Below, piece after piece: positions 7,553 to 16,186 of a DNA stretch of 46,007 nucleotides. The position numbers and the translations under genes are program-made. Source of the stretch: Halieaceae bacterium (GTDB lineage: Bacteria > Pseudomonadota > Gammaproteobacteria > Pseudomonadales > Halieaceae); contig JAHEEV010000022.1 of NCBI GenBank assembly GCA_024640505.1, positions 1 through 46,007 of the forward strand. The letters are read 5' to 3'. Within the stretch, counting starts at the first letter, position 1. Every line of letters starts with the position of its first letter. The notes beneath the pieces are model-generated. The model had not been told where the DNA came from and did no database searches. It saw only the letters and a list, made by a program, of their open reading frames with translations.

Positions 7553-8728
7553 ATGCTCATCAACTTCTTCCATGGCCTCAGGGACGCAGGCGTCCCGGTC
7601 ACCACGCGGGAACTGCTGGACCTGATGGAAGGGATGAAGCAGCACATCGTGTTTGGCAGCATGGACGAGTTCTACTATTTCAGCCGTACCTGCATGGTGA
7701 AGGATGAGAAGTATTTCGACCGTTTTGATCGCGCTTTCGGCCTGCACTTCAAGGAGCTCGAAGCCCTGGACGATATCATCGAGGCGCTGATCCCCGACGA
7801 CTGGCTTCGCTCCGAGTTCATGAAGAACCTGAGTGAGGAGGACAAGGCCAAGATTGAATCCCTGGGCGGACTGGAAAAGCTGATCGAGGAGTTCAAGAAA
7901 CGGCTGGAGGAGCAGGAGAAACGCCACGAGGGCGGCAACAAGTGGATCGGCACGGGTGGTACCTCCCCCTTCGGTCAGGAGGGATACCACCCCGAGGGCA
8001 TCCGGGTCGGACCCAATGGCCGCAATAAAAAGGCGGTAAAAGTCTGGGACCGGCGCGACTTCAAGAACCTGGACGACAGCGTGGAGCTCGGCACCCGCAA
8101 TATCAAGGTGGCGCTCAGGCGCCTGCGCAAGTTCGCCCGCACCGGCGCCGCTGACGAACTCGACCTGGACGATACGATCAGCTCCACGGCCAGAAACGCC
8201 GGCCTCCTCGATATCAAGATGGTACCGGAGCGCCACAACGCCGTAAAAGTGCTGCTGTTTTTCGATGTCGGCGGTTCTATGGACCCCCATGTGAAAGTCT
8301 GTGAGGAGCTGTTCTCGGCCGCTCGCACGGAATTCAAGCACATGGAGTACTTCTATTTTCACAACTTCATTTATGAGAGCGTGTGGAAGAACAATATCCG
8401 GCGCCACAACGAGCGCACGCCGCTGCTCGATGTGCTGCACAAGTACAGCCATGACTATAAGGTGGTATTTGTGGGAGACGCCTCCATGTCGCCCTACGAA
8501 ATCGTGCAGCCGGGCGGTTCGGTCGAACACTGGAACGACGAGGCGGGTGAAACCTGGATGCGGCGCCTGCGGGAAGTTTACGACAAGGTCATCTGGATCA
8601 ACCCGGTGCCCGAAGACGAGTGGCAGTACACCCAGTCAGTGGCCATTACCAACCAACTGATGGAGGGTCACATGTACCCGCTGACCCTCAAGGGCCTGGA
8701 AGAGGCCATGGCCTATCTGACCAAATAA
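7553..8728 (+). CDS. CoxE-like VWA domain protein
   Basis: A 391-residue cytoplasmic protein of the CoxE/COG3825 VWA family. It has no signal or membrane segment. Residues 95-125 are strongly charged and probably coiled-coil (KNLSEEDKAKIESLGG, EEFKKRLEEQEKR). A glycine-rich linker follows, then the VWA domain from about residue 230. The metal site reads DVGGSM (238-243), so the middle serine of the usual DxSxS is glycine; I believe this is common in the family. Members typically work with the adjacent MoxR ATPase, for example in metal insertion or enzyme maturation. The 3' end overlaps the convergent methyltransferase gene by 16 bases. Confidence 0.9.
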   Translation: MLINFFHGLRDAGVPVTTRELLDLMEGMKQHIVFGSMDEFYYFSRTCMVKDEKYFDRFDRAFGLHFKELEALDDIIEALIPDDWLRSEFMKNLSEEDKAKIESLGGLEKLIEEFKKRLEEQEKRHEGGNKWIGTGGTSPFGQEGYHPEGIRVGPNGRNKKAVKVWDRRDFKNLDDSVELGTRNIKVALRRLRKFARTGAADELDLDDTISSTARNAGLLDIKMVPERHNAVKVLLFFDVGGSMDPHVKVCEELFSAARTEFKHMEYFYFHNFIYESVWKNNIRRHNERTPLLDVLHKYSHDYKVVFVGDASMSPYEIVQPGGSVEHWNDEAGETWMRRLREVYDKVIWINPVPEDEWQYTQSVAITNQLMEGHMYPLTLKGLEEAMAYLTK

Positions 8729-9504
8729 TCCCTGAGACTGTTGGCATAGGCGATCAGGCTCGCCGTCACCGCCACGTTCAGGGATTCCACGCCGTTGCCC
8801 ATGGGGATGGACAAAGCCGTGGAGGCAGTCTCCCGCGCAATCGCCGAAACCCCCGCGGTTTCGTTGCCCAGGATGTAGATGCAGTGGCCTGCAGGGTTGT
8901 GCTCGAACAGGGACAGCGCCGCCCCTGCGGACAGGGCACAGATCTCGACGCCCTGCTCCCTGTAGTTCCGCAGCGTTTCCGACAGCTCTGCACATATCAG
9001 CAGTGGTGCCCGGTACAGGGTGCCGGCGCTGGCCTTGATCACCAGCGGGCCAAGTGCGGCGTTGCCCTTGCGGGACCAGATGATGCCATCGATCTGCCCG
9101 GCCGAGGCCGAACGCACGATCATACCGAGATTCTGTGGATTGCTGATGCCGTCCAGCGCCAGCAGCCGCTGGGGCGCCATGCCATGCAAGGCGTGCAGGT
9201 GCTCCTCCACCGGACGGAAGGCAGGGCAGACGATGTCGAGCGCCACGCCCTGATCCTGTTTGCCGTTCCTCGATATGCGTGACAGTTCGATCCGGCTGTG
9301 CACCCGGACTGGAATATCGCGCTCCGCAGCCAGGGCCTTGATTTGAGAGATGATTCCGCCGTCGCGATTGCTGTCGGCAAGGTGGAGTGCATGACAGGGC
9401 AGTTGGGGGTCCTGCAAGGCCTCCAGTGCCGGTTTGCGTCCATAGACCGTCAATACCCGGCTGAAAAAGCCCTTTTTCTCGGCGTAGCCGCGTTGATCCG
9501 GCAT
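8713..9504 (-). CDS. TrmH/SpoU family RNA 2'-O-methyltransferase
   Basis: A 263-residue SPOUT methyltransferase, which transfers methyl from S-adenosylmethionine to a ribose 2'-OH of tRNA or rRNA. An N-terminal substrate-binding domain (about 17-95, starting VYGRKPALEAL) precedes the knotted catalytic domain. Motif 1 is NPQNLGMIVRSA (122-133), motif 2 is LGNETAGVS (212-220) and motif 3 is IPMGNGVESLNVAVTASL (233-250). The specific target (for example 23S rRNA G2251 for RlmB) cannot be read off, and it is not an obvious RlmB or TrmH ortholog to me. It is a single leftward gene whose 3' end overlaps the convergent VWA gene. Confidence 0.9.
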   Translation of the reverse strand: MPDQRGYAEKKGFFSRVLTVYGRKPALEALQDPQLPCHALHLADSNRDGGIISQIKALAAERDIPVRVHSRIELSRISRNGKQDQGVALDIVCPAFRPVEEHLHALHGMAPQRLLALDGISNPQNLGMIVRSASAGQIDGIIWSRKGNAALGPLVIKASAGTLYRAPLLICAELSETLRNYREQGVEICALSAGAALSLFEHNPAGHCIYILGNETAGVSAIARETASTALSIPMGNGVESLNVAVTASLIAYANSLRDYLVR

Positions 9505-9525
9505 TTTACGCTCGACCTTTGCCCG

Positions 9526-10431
9526 TCAACTGACCTTTTCACGCCCGCTGGCCAGACGCGTTACGCGTCCTGCTGATTCGCGCATGCGGGCGGCAATCTC
9601 CTCGATCTCGGTGCCGGTAACGGGTTTGTCGAAAGAGCCGGCAACAAAACACATTACCGGGACATTCTTGAAGACGAAAACGGGCACGGCGATATGGGCA
9701 ATGTCGTAACGGGTTTTGGGATCAATGCGGTCCAGGTGGAAGTGCTCATCGCACAGATCGCGCTGGTATTTGTTGGCTGCATCCTCCAGCTCTGTCAGGC
9801 TCCAGGAGTTGTGAATGCGGCTCAGCTCCCGGGTCAGTTCCGCTTCCGCTTTTGTTTTCAGCGTGACTTCATATCCGCGGGCACGGATGCCGATCAGTGA
9901 CACCCGCAGTTTCTGGTCCAGCTTCTCGTTGTAGTCCCCCCTGGACTCATGGGCGCGGGTCAGCCACGCCTCCAGTTCCTTGGCCGGGGAAAAAGCGGTG
10001 AAACAGGCGGCGACAGGCGCGGTATTGGGCAGGCGCAGACCGAGTTGGAACGAGTCGATCAGGGGTTGGGCGCGCCCGTACAAGGCCAGCAGCACCATGT
10101 GCAGCTTGGAACGGCCGGTGACGGCAAATCCGATGTTGAGGTCATTCTGCAGCCCTTCCAGCTCAGGGCGCGCATATTCCAGTACAGGAAACTGGGCGAA
10201 GGCGGCATTTCCCGCCGCTATAATGGAGGGCCCCAGGCGATAGGCCTTGGTCTTGGGGTGCTGAACCAGGAAGCCGTAGTTGGCCATGGTCGTCAATATC
10301 GCGTGGCAGGTAGCCTTGTTCAGGTTGAGGCGCCGGGTCATTTCGGTGAGGCCGAAAGCCTGTGTCGGGTTGGCCATCAGCAGGTCCAGAATGGCTAGCG
10401 CCCGGGCGGTGGGTTGGGAAAAAAGTGCCAC
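9526..10431 (-). CDS. IclR-family transcriptional regulator
   Basis: A 301-residue regulator. An N-terminal winged helix-turn-helix (about 8-60, RALAILDLLMANPTQAFGLT then NLNKATCHAILTTMANYGFLV) is followed by the IclR effector-binding domain (about 75-285). Such proteins usually respond to small aromatic or organic acids and control a nearby catabolic operon. No such operon is present here; its neighbours are a methyltransferase and, divergently, a glutaredoxin-like gene. The target is therefore not evident. The intergenic region to the glutaredoxin gene (10432-10560) is AT-richer than its surroundings and may hold its own promoter and operator, but I see no convincing palindrome. Confidence 0.88.
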   Translation of the reverse strand: MALFSQPTARALAILDLLMANPTQAFGLTEMTRRLNLNKATCHAILTTMANYGFLVQHPKTKAYRLGPSIIAAGNAAFAQFPVLEYARPELEGLQNDLNIGFAVTGRSKLHMVLLALYGRAQPLIDSFQLGLRLPNTAPVAACFTAFSPAKELEAWLTRAHESRGDYNEKLDQKLRVSLIGIRARGYEVTLKTKAEAELTRELSRIHNSWSLTELEDAANKYQRDLCDEHFHLDRIDPKTRYDIAHIAVPVFVFKNVPVMCFVAGSFDKPVTGTEIEEIAARMRESAGRVTRLASGREKVS

Positions 10432-10560
10432 TGTCGTACTCCCGTGACGGTGTCGGAAAAGGAATTCAATCCAAATCCGGTTTATATTGTTAAACTTTGA
10501 ATCATGTTACCCCTTACGGGCCGGAGAGTTCAAGAGCGACCCAGGGGCAAGGAGCAATTG

Positions 10561-10800
10561 GTGTCACGCTTTACGTTGTACGGCACATCGGCCTGCCACC
10601 TCTGTGACGTTGCCGGGCAAATGCTCGCCGAGGCACAGGCGCAGGGTGTAGACCATGAATTGGAAAAGGTGGATATTGCTGATTCGGACGAGCTGTTCGA
10701 ACGCTACGGTCTATTTATACCTGTACTTCGACATGCCGACGGAAGGGAACTGCGATGGCCCTTCGACCCGCCGCAGCTGAGAGAATTTCTCCAGTCCTGA
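10561..10800 (+). CDS. Glutaredoxin-like protein (DUF836 type)
   Basis: A 79-residue thioredoxin-fold protein with the redox motif CHLC (C12, C15), the loop LFIPVLRH carrying the expected cis-proline, and the C-terminal WPFDPPQLREFL typical of the short DUF836 glutaredoxin-like family. It probably takes part in thiol-disulfide exchange in the cytoplasm. I chose GTG 10561 because AAGGAG (10549-10554) lies six bases upstream and the fold begins at once (SRFTLYGTSACHLC). An ATG at 10504 is in frame but would add 19 unlike residues. The stop abuts the 3' end of the convergent stress-protein gene. Confidence 0.87.
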   Translation: MSRFTLYGTSACHLCDVAGQMLAEAQAQGVDHELEKVDIADSDELFERYGLFIPVLRHADGRELRWPFDPPQLREFLQS

Positions 10801-11238
10801 TTATTTTTTACCTCTGCCCACCCGCACCGCAAGTACATCGCAACTGGCCCCGTGCAAAACACCATTGGCGGTGGAGCCAAGCAACAGGGCCAGACCATAG
10901 CGGCCATGGCTCCCGACGACGATCAGGTCGGCGCCCAGTTCTTCTGCCTTGGCATGGATCTCCACTTCGGGCCTTCCCAGCACGATGTGCTGGTGCTCGG
11001 CGTCTATGCCCTGACTCTCTGCAAACCGCTGCAGCTGCTGTGTGGCCTGTTGCTGGATCTCGTCCTGTATGCCGGAGAAATCCATCGGAATATCGCCCCC
11101 GTAGGCGAAACTGAGGGGCTCGATCACGTGAATGAAGTGCACCTCGGCGTTATTGGCTATGGCGAGGGCACGCCCCGCAATCGTTGATGTATCCTCGCTC
11201 AGGTCCACGGCAACCAGAATTTTCATATATTCGGACAT
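10801..11238 (-). CDS. Universal stress protein A family
   Basis: A 145-residue single-domain UspA protein. It starts MKILVAVDLSEDT (after MSEY) and ends with the ATP-binding signature GSHGRYGLALLLGSTANGVL, following the pattern Gx2Gx9G(S/T). ATP binding is therefore likely. Such proteins accumulate during growth arrest and stress. The ribosome site GGAG lies just upstream of the ATG. A TTATAA candidate -10 element and a CAGTCA/TGACTG palindrome lie within 45 bases of the start. The gene is monocistronic, with a convergent end at 10800/10801. Confidence 0.93.
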   Translation of the reverse strand: MSEYMKILVAVDLSEDTSTIAGRALAIANNAEVHFIHVIEPLSFAYGGDIPMDFSGIQDEIQQQATQQLQRFAESQGIDAEHQHIVLGRPEVEIHAKAEELGADLIVVGSHGRYGLALLLGSTANGVLHGASCDVLAVRVGRGKK

Positions 11239-11253
11239 GGGCTTGCTCCATAT

Positions 11254-11281
11254 CAGTCATTTGTCTGACTGTCATTTATAA
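11254..11281 (-). promoter_or_regulatory. Putative promoter -10 and operator-like palindrome of the universal stress gene
   Basis: Read leftward, TTATAA (11276-11281) resembles a -10 box. CAGTCA (11254-11259) and TGACTG (11266-11271) form a perfect 6-bp inverted repeat with a 6-base spacer between the -10 and the start codon. It could bind a regulator or fold in the mRNA leader. I recognise no specific binding-site consensus. Confidence 0.3.
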
Positions 11282-11329
11282 CACACAATCATGCCTTCGC
11301 AGGATTGATATGGGTCAGGGGATTCCATC

Positions 11330-11803
11330 GTGAAATATTTGCTGATTATTTTCATCGTATTTCTGGCCCTGGCACCCCTGTCTCATTTTGTGCCCAGTAA
11401 ACGACAGCGACTGATTGCCCGGCTGCGCGAATATGCCGCCGTGAACGGCCTTTTCGTTGAGTTCAGGCAGCCGCCGGGAAGGTCCGCGTCGGCTGCAAGC
11501 GCCGGCCGGGGAGCCGGCGACATTTACTATGGCAAGCGACTGCCCTATGCGAGCGGTTCGGCGGCTGTTACGCGAGGAGGTTGGGTATTCGAGGAGGGCG
11601 CCTGGCGCGCCGTGAACTGGCGCGACCCGGTGCCGGATCCCCTGTCCCGGCTGCCCCCACAGGCCTACGCGGCCACGGTCGACGAGGGCAGTTGTGGCGT
11701 GTATTGGGACGAGGCGGGTACGGAGGCCGAGGTGGATCTTATTTGCGAAGTTCTAGTGGAGTGGGCCCGGGAGTTGCGACCCGCCGAGGGCGATTTTGCT
11801 TGA
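11330..11803 (+). CDS. Small anchored or secreted protein of unknown function
   Basis: A 157-residue protein with one hydrophobic N-terminal segment (about 3-20, YLLIIFIVFLALAPLSHF) and a polar remainder. It is probably a single-pass inner-membrane protein with its soluble domain on one side of the membrane. It has an aromatic and glycine-rich middle (GDIYYGKRLPYASG, RGGWVFEEGAWRAVNW) and a conserved-looking acidic end. I recognise no domain. The GTG start has AGGGG upstream. It is followed 93 bases later by topA with its own leader, so linkage to topA is uncertain. Confidence 0.72.
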   Translation: MKYLLIIFIVFLALAPLSHFVPSKRQRLIARLREYAAVNGLFVEFRQPPGRSASAASAGRGAGDIYYGKRLPYASGSAAVTRGGWVFEEGAWRAVNWRDPVPDPLSRLPPQAYAATVDEGSCGVYWDEAGTEAEVDLICEVLVEWARELRPAEGDFA

Positions 11804-11810
11804 CCGCGGC

Positions 11811-11838
11811 GGGCAGGGGACTTATATATGCCCCCTTT
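11811..11838 (+). terminator. Possible intrinsic terminator before topA
   Basis: GGGCA and TGCCC form a 5-bp stem around a 13-base loop, followed by CCTTTT. The stem is short, so this is weak. It would end the small upstream gene's transcript and leave topA to its own promoter. Confidence 0.3.
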
Positions 11839-11896
11839 TGACCGGGCGCTTCCGGGTCAGTAGCCTTGGGGCAACAAGCAGTTTCAGCAGGAATTT

Positions 11897-14560
11897 ATGG
11901 GTAAATCGCTAGTAATCGTCGAGTCGCCGGCCAAAGCCAGGACCATCAACAAGTACCTGGGGTCTGACTATATCGTCAAGTCCAGTGTGGGCCACATTCG
12001 GGATCTGCCGACGGCAGGCAGCGGTAGTGCGGGCGTCGATCCCAAACAACGGGCCGCACAGGCAGCCAAAACGCGCAAGATGGCGCCGGATGAGAAAGCG
12101 GCCTACAAAAAACAGAAGGGCCGCGAGCAGCTGATCCGTCGCATGGGGATTGACCCGGAGAACGGCTGGGAGGCCAACTACCAGATCCTGCCCGGGAAGG
12201 AAAAAGTGGTCAGTGAACTGCGCAAGCTGGCGGACAAATCCGATGCCATTTATCTCGCGACCGATCTGGACCGGGAAGGGGAGGCTATCGCATGGCATCT
12301 GCGGCAAGCTATCGGTGGCGAGGATGAACGCTATCAGCGCGTCGTATTCAACGAGATCACCAAGAAGGCGATCACCGAGGCATTCCAGCACCCGGACGAT
12401 ATCGACCAGTCCCGCGTCAACGCCCAGCAGGCGCGGCGCTTCCTGGACCGGGTGGTTGGCTACATGGTGTCCCCCCTGCTTTGGGCCAAGGTCGCTCGGG
12501 GCCTGTCGGCGGGGAGGGTGCAATCCGTTGCCGTTCGCCTGATCGTGGAGCGTGAGCGCGAAATTCATGCATTTGTTCCCGAGGAGTACTGGGAGGTCCA
12601 TGCCGATCTCGCCACGGATGCGGATGACAATATCCGCTTCCAGGTCCGCAAGTACCAGGGTAAGGAGTTCCGGCCCGGTGATGAAAGCAGCACGCTGGCT
12701 GCAACGGCCGAGCTGGAGAAACTGCCCTATGTCGTTAGCGAACGCAAGGACAAGCCGACCAGTTCGAAGCCTTCCGCACCCTTCATCACCTCGACGCTGC
12801 AGCAGGCCGCCAGCACGGTGCTGGGTTTCAGCGTCAAGAAGACCATGATGTTGGCCCAGCGGCTCTACGAGGCGGGTTACATCACCTATATGCGTACCGA
12901 TTCGACCAATCTCAGTGCCGAGGCTGTGGCTGCCTGCCGGGATTACATCGCCGCCCAATTTCCACCGCGCTACCTTCCGGAAAATCCGAATACCTATTCC
13001 TCGAAAGAGGGCGCCCAGGAGGCCCATGAGGCGATCCGGCCCACCGATGTCAATGTGTCCCAGAATGCGTTGAAGGACATGGAACGGGATGCAGAGCGAC
13101 TCTACGAACTGGTTTGGCGCCGCTTTGTCGCCTGCCAGATGCCTCCCGCGGAATACACCTCCACGGTCGTCACCACCCGCGCGGGCGATTATGAGCTGGC
13201 CGCCAGGGGCAGGATCATCCGGTTCGACGGCTATACCCGCGTGCTGCCCTCCGGTGGCCGCAAGGCAGAAGACACCGTGCTGCCCGATGTAAAAGAGGGT
13301 GATGCGCTGACCCTGTTAAAGCTCGACCCGGCGCAGCATTTTACCAAGCCGGCGCCGCGCTATGGCGAAGCCAGCCTGGTACGCGAGCTGGAAAAGCGGG
13401 GCATCGGCCGACCGTCCACCTATGCGTCCATTATCTCCACGATCCAGGATCGCGGTTACGTACGGCTCGAGAACAAGCGATTTTACGCCGAGAAAATGGG
13501 TGAAATCGTCACCCAGCGGTTGCAGAAGAGTTTTACCGAGCTGCTTGACTATGGGTTTACCGCATCCATGGAGGAACACCTGGACGACGTGGCGCAGGGT
13601 AAGCTGGACTGGCGGCAGCTGCTGGACCAGTTCTATGCCGAGTTCAACGATCTGGTGGAGAAGGCCGGGGAGCCGGAGCCGGTGGGCATGCAACCCAACG
13701 AGCCCACCATGACGGATATCGAATGCAGCAAATGCGGGCGCCCGATGCAGATTCGCACGGCCAGCACCGGCGTCTTCCTCGGCTGTTCGGGTTACGCCCT
13801 GCCACCCAAGGAACGGTGCAAGAACACGATCAACCTTACCTCCGGTGATGAAGCGATACGGGAGGACGCCGACGATGAGGCGGAGTCGCGCCAGCTGCGC
13901 ACCAGGCGCCGGTGCAAGCTGTGTAATACGGCCATGGACAGCTACCTGATCGATGAGACGCGGAAGCTCCATGTCTGTGGTGACAACCCGGATTGTCCCG
14001 GGTTCGAAGTGGAAACGGGTAAATTCAAGATCAAGGGCTACGAGGGACCAACCCTCGAGTGTGACAAGTGCGGCGCGGAGATGCAGCTCAAGAACGGCCG
14101 CTTCGGCAAGTATTTCGGGTGTACATCGGAAAGCTGCAAGAATACCCGGAAACTGCTGCGCAGCGGCGAGCCCGCGCCGCCCAAGATGGACCCGGTCCCC
14201 ATGCCGGAACTGGCCTGCCAAAAGGTCGAGGATTTTTACGTGCTGCGCGATGGCGCTGCGGGGCTGTTTCTCGCTGCCAGCCAGTTTCCCCGGAACCGCG
14301 AAACCCGGGCACCCTTCGTGGACGAACTGCTGCCGCATCGCGAGGAGATCGATCCCAAGTATGCCTTCCTCTTTACGGCGCCCACCGAGGATGATGAAGG
14401 GAATCGTACCCAGGTCCGCTTCAGTCGCAAGACCCGGGAGCAGTACGTGATGACCGAGAAGGACGGCAAGGCAACCGGCTGGAAAGCCTGGTATCAGGGT
14501 GGCAAATGGCAGCCTGAGAAGACGGGCGGCGGCAAGGGCCGCGCGCGCAAACGTGCATGA
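11897..14560 (+). CDS. topA: DNA topoisomerase I
   Basis: A type IA topoisomerase of 887 residues that relaxes negative supercoils by a single-strand nick through a tyrosine linkage. The Toprim domain has [15 protein letters not shown] near the N-terminus and the acidic motif [15 protein letters not shown]. The catalytic tyrosine lies in YITYMRTDS (about Y331). The C-terminus has three zinc-binding repeats with CxxC pairs ([26 protein letters not shown] with their partner cysteines) and a lysine/arginine-rich tail. It is slightly longer than E. coli TopA (865). The ATG has GCAGGAA upstream, and the 3' end overlaps the next gene by four bases (ATGA). Confidence 0.97.
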   Translation: MGKSLVIVESPAKARTINKYLGSDYIVKSSVGHIRDLPTAGSGSAGVDPKQRAAQAAKTRKMAPDEKAAYKKQKGREQLIRRMGIDPENGWEANYQILPGKEKVVSELRKLADKSDAIYLATDLDREGEAIAWHLRQAIGGEDERYQRVVFNEITKKAITEAFQHPDDIDQSRVNAQQARRFLDRVVGYMVSPLLWAKVARGLSAGRVQSVAVRLIVEREREIHAFVPEEYWEVHADLATDADDNIRFQVRKYQGKEFRPGDESSTLAATAELEKLPYVVSERKDKPTSSKPSAPFITSTLQQAASTVLGFSVKKTMMLAQRLYEAGYITYMRTDSTNLSAEAVAACRDYIAAQFPPRYLPENPNTYSSKEGAQEAHEAIRPTDVNVSQNALKDMERDAERLYELVWRRFVACQMPPAEYTSTVVTTRAGDYELAARGRIIRFDGYTRVLPSGGRKAEDTVLPDVKEGDALTLLKLDPAQHFTKPAPRYGEASLVRELEKRGIGRPSTYASIISTIQDRGYVRLENKRFYAEKMGEIVTQRLQKSFTELLDYGFTASMEEHLDDVAQGKLDWRQLLDQFYAEFNDLVEKAGEPEPVGMQPNEPTMTDIECSKCGRPMQIRTASTGVFLGCSGYALPPKERCKNTINLTSGDEAIREDADDEAESRQLRTRRRCKLCNTAMDSYLIDETRKLHVCGDNPDCPGFEVETGKFKIKGYEGPTLECDKCGAEMQLKNGRFGKYFGCTSESCKNTRKLLRSGEPAPPKMDPVPMPELACQKVEDFYVLRDGAAGLFLAASQFPRNRETRAPFVDELLPHREEIDPKYAFLFTAPTEDDEGNRTQVRFSRKTREQYVMTEKDGKATGWKAWYQGGKWQPEKTGGGKGRARKRA

Positions 14561-15039
14561 CCAGCAGCGCCCGGGCGCGGGCCAATCACAAGCTATACCT
14601 GGCCAGAATACTGCTTGATGCCTGGCAGCGGGCCCTCGACGGAGAAGATATTCCGGCCAATACCCTCGCCCAGGCCTTTTTCCGGCCGGTGCGGGAGCAC
14701 CTGATCGGTGCCTACGGCTGGTTTCTATTGGCGTTATGCCATCTCGATGAGTTGCAGCCATACCCGCCGCGGTCCTGTGCCGAACTCCCGGAACTGCCGC
14801 AGGGCAGGGCGGTCCCCGGTGAGGTCCACGAGTTTCAGCATCTGGAGGACAGTGGCTGGCTCGCAGACCTGCTGGATGAGCGCGACGAACTGGCGCGCGT
14901 CAGTCACCGCTCAGGCGAGGCAGGTAGAAATCTTGCCACCACCGCGAGCGAACTCCCCGGCCCCGCAGAGATGTCATTCTGGAGCGAACAACTGGAAGCC
15001 CTGTTTAACCGGATGGGCGATTCCCTGGACGAATGCTGA
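14557..15039 (+). CDS. Conserved protein downstream of topA (DUF6586-like)
   Basis: A 160-residue soluble protein, mostly helical, with an N-terminal block [20 protein letters not shown] and a tail of charged helices. It resembles the small protein next to topA in Pseudomonas (DUF6586 as I remember it). No catalytic motif is visible. It overlaps the topA stop by four bases (ATGA), so it should be translated with topA. The function is unknown; any role in topology control is only guilt by association. Confidence 0.72.
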   Translation: MTSSARARANHKLYLARILLDAWQRALDGEDIPANTLAQAFFRPVREHLIGAYGWFLLALCHLDELQPYPPRSCAELPELPQGRAVPGEVHEFQHLEDSGWLADLLDERDELARVSHRSGEAGRNLATTASELPGPAEMSFWSEQLEALFNRMGDSLDEC

Positions 15040-15115
15040 ACAAACTCCGTGCTGGCCGCTGACTGACACGACTGATAGAATGCAGGGGCAGTCACAGAGA
15101 AGAGAGGTCTATTGA

Positions 15116-15364
15116 GTGTCTTCATCCTTACTGGAGATTGTCGATCTGGGGAACGGTGAGATCGTTTTGCAGCGAGCAGACGATGATTCTGAACCGCTGG
15201 TTACCATCCGATTCTCGGAAGAATCCAATCTCTACATTATGGATAACGGACTGGAGGTCGCCAAGGCCATGATTCAGGCGGGTATTCAGGCAGTGTCCGC
15301 CCTGTCGGAGCAGGGCGAAACGGAAGCCGAGGCGGCTGCCGAAGCACCGCGGATACTGCACTGA
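15116..15364 (+). CDS. Small conserved protein of unknown function
   Basis: An 82-residue acidic protein starting SSSLLEIVDLGNGEIVLQ, with a strand-rich first half and a helical, alanine/glutamate-rich end. No motif is recognised. The GTG start has AGAGAGG (15101-15107) upstream. It lies in the topA cluster, 76 bases after the previous gene and convergent with lexA. In Pseudomonas a similar small gene sits between topA and lexA (from memory), supporting that it is real. Confidence 0.75.
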   Translation: MSSSLLEIVDLGNGEIVLQRADDDSEPLVTIRFSEESNLYIMDNGLEVAKAMIQAGIQAVSALSEQGETEAEAAAEAPRILH

Positions 15365-15396
15365 GTCACTGAACCACCGCCATCCCGTCCCCGCAA

Positions 15397-15434
15397 CCGG
15401 GTGTCTCGCCTATCTGGCGCGAGTCGCAACCCGG
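15397..15434. terminator. Hairpin between convergent genes
   Basis: CCGGGT (15397-15402) pairs with ACCCGG (15429-15434). An inner CTCGCC can pair with GGCGCGAG across a bulge, around a TATCT loop. There is no T-tract on either side, so it is at best a weak or factor-assisted bidirectional terminator between the small gene and lexA. Confidence 0.28.
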
Positions 15435-15487
15435 CCACTTCAGCCCGCCTCACGGCGATCTGCCTGATCCCAGGCGCTCCCCAATAA

Positions 15488-16087
15488 TCACCCGCGGCGA
15501 AGAATGCCGACGCTGAGCCCCTCGATGGCAAAGGACTGTTCTCGCAGGTCGACCTCAATCGTCTGGTAATCGGGGTTTTCGGGAAGCAGCTCGATGCGGT
15601 GTTTCTGGCCGGTCTTGTGCAGCCTCTTGACCGTGACCTCGTCCTCTATTCGTGCAACAACGATCTCGCCGTTGTTGGCTACCGGGGTGCTGTGCACGGC
15701 CAGCAGGTCGCCATCGAGGATGCCGGCGTCGATCATGCTGTCACCGTGGACCCTGAGAAAGTAATCCGCCCGGGGCTTGAAAAAGTCGGGAGATAGATCG
15801 CAGTAGTCTTCAATATTCTCCTGTGCCAGCACCGGATTACCCGCGGCGACGCGACCGACGATTGGAATTCCACTGCTTTCCGGGAGTTTCAGGCCACGGG
15901 AGGCCCCGGGGATGATCTCGATCGCGCCCTTGCGTGCCAGTGCCTTCAGGTGTTCTTCGGCGGCATTGGCAGACTTGAAGCCCAGTTCCCTGGCGATGTC
16001 CGCGCGTGTAGGGGGGTATCCGGTCTGGTCGATATGCTGGCGAATGAGATCCAGCACCTGCTGCTGTCGGTTGGTGAGCTTTTCCAT
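15488..16087 (-). CDS. lexA: LexA repressor
   Basis: LexA represses SOS genes and cleaves itself when bound by RecA filaments. The 199-residue protein has an N-terminal winged helix (about 1-65, [16 protein letters not shown]). The cleavage site is Ala82-Gly83 (RVAAGNPV), and the catalytic dyad is Ser117 (HGDSMIDAG) with Lys154 (VTVKRL). These match the E. coli residues with an offset of two. I start at ATG 16087; a TTG six bases further upstream is in frame but less likely. Two LexA boxes overlap the promoter, so the gene is autoregulated. The psrA and nagZ genes I remember next to lexA in Pseudomonas are absent here. Confidence 0.97.
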   Translation of the reverse strand: MEKLTNRQQQVLDLIRQHIDQTGYPPTRADIARELGFKSANAAEEHLKALARKGAIEIIPGASRGLKLPESSGIPIVGRVAAGNPVLAQENIEDYCDLSPDFFKPRADYFLRVHGDSMIDAGILDGDLLAVHSTPVANNGEIVVARIEDEVTVKRLHKTGQKHRIELLPENPDYQTIEVDLREQSFAIEGLSVGILRRG

Positions 16088-16098
16088 AATCAAGGCAT

Positions 16099-16114
16099 CT
16101 GTGTATATATACAG
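16099..16114 (-). promoter_or_regulatory. LexA box (proximal)
   Basis: CTGT-N8-ACAG (CTGTGTATATATACAG) matches the gammaproteobacterial SOS consensus fully. It ends 11 bases upstream of the lexA start codon. Confidence 0.93.
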
Positions 16115-16117
16115 GTG

Positions 16118-16133
16118 CTGTGATTATATACAG
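16118..16133 (-). promoter_or_regulatory. LexA box (distal)
   Basis: A second perfect CTGT-N8-ACAG (CTGTGATTATATACAG), three bases from the first box. It covers the putative lexA -10 element, so LexA binding would block polymerase directly. Confidence 0.92.
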
Positions 16134-16152
16134 TATCGAAGGGTGGCTTCAA
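16123..16152 (-). promoter_or_regulatory. lexA promoter
   Basis: On the minus strand, TTGAAG (16147-16152) and TATAAT (16123-16128) are separated by 18 bases. The -10 box lies inside the distal LexA box, as expected of an autoregulated lexA promoter. Confidence 0.6.
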
Positions 16153-16186
16153 GCGCCGCGTGCTGACGGGCGCCGCGGGGGTGAGG

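Noticed and set aside
13316-14761. Minus-strand open frame opposite the 3' half of topA
   Set aside because: Shadow of topA; no family motif and no ribosome site.
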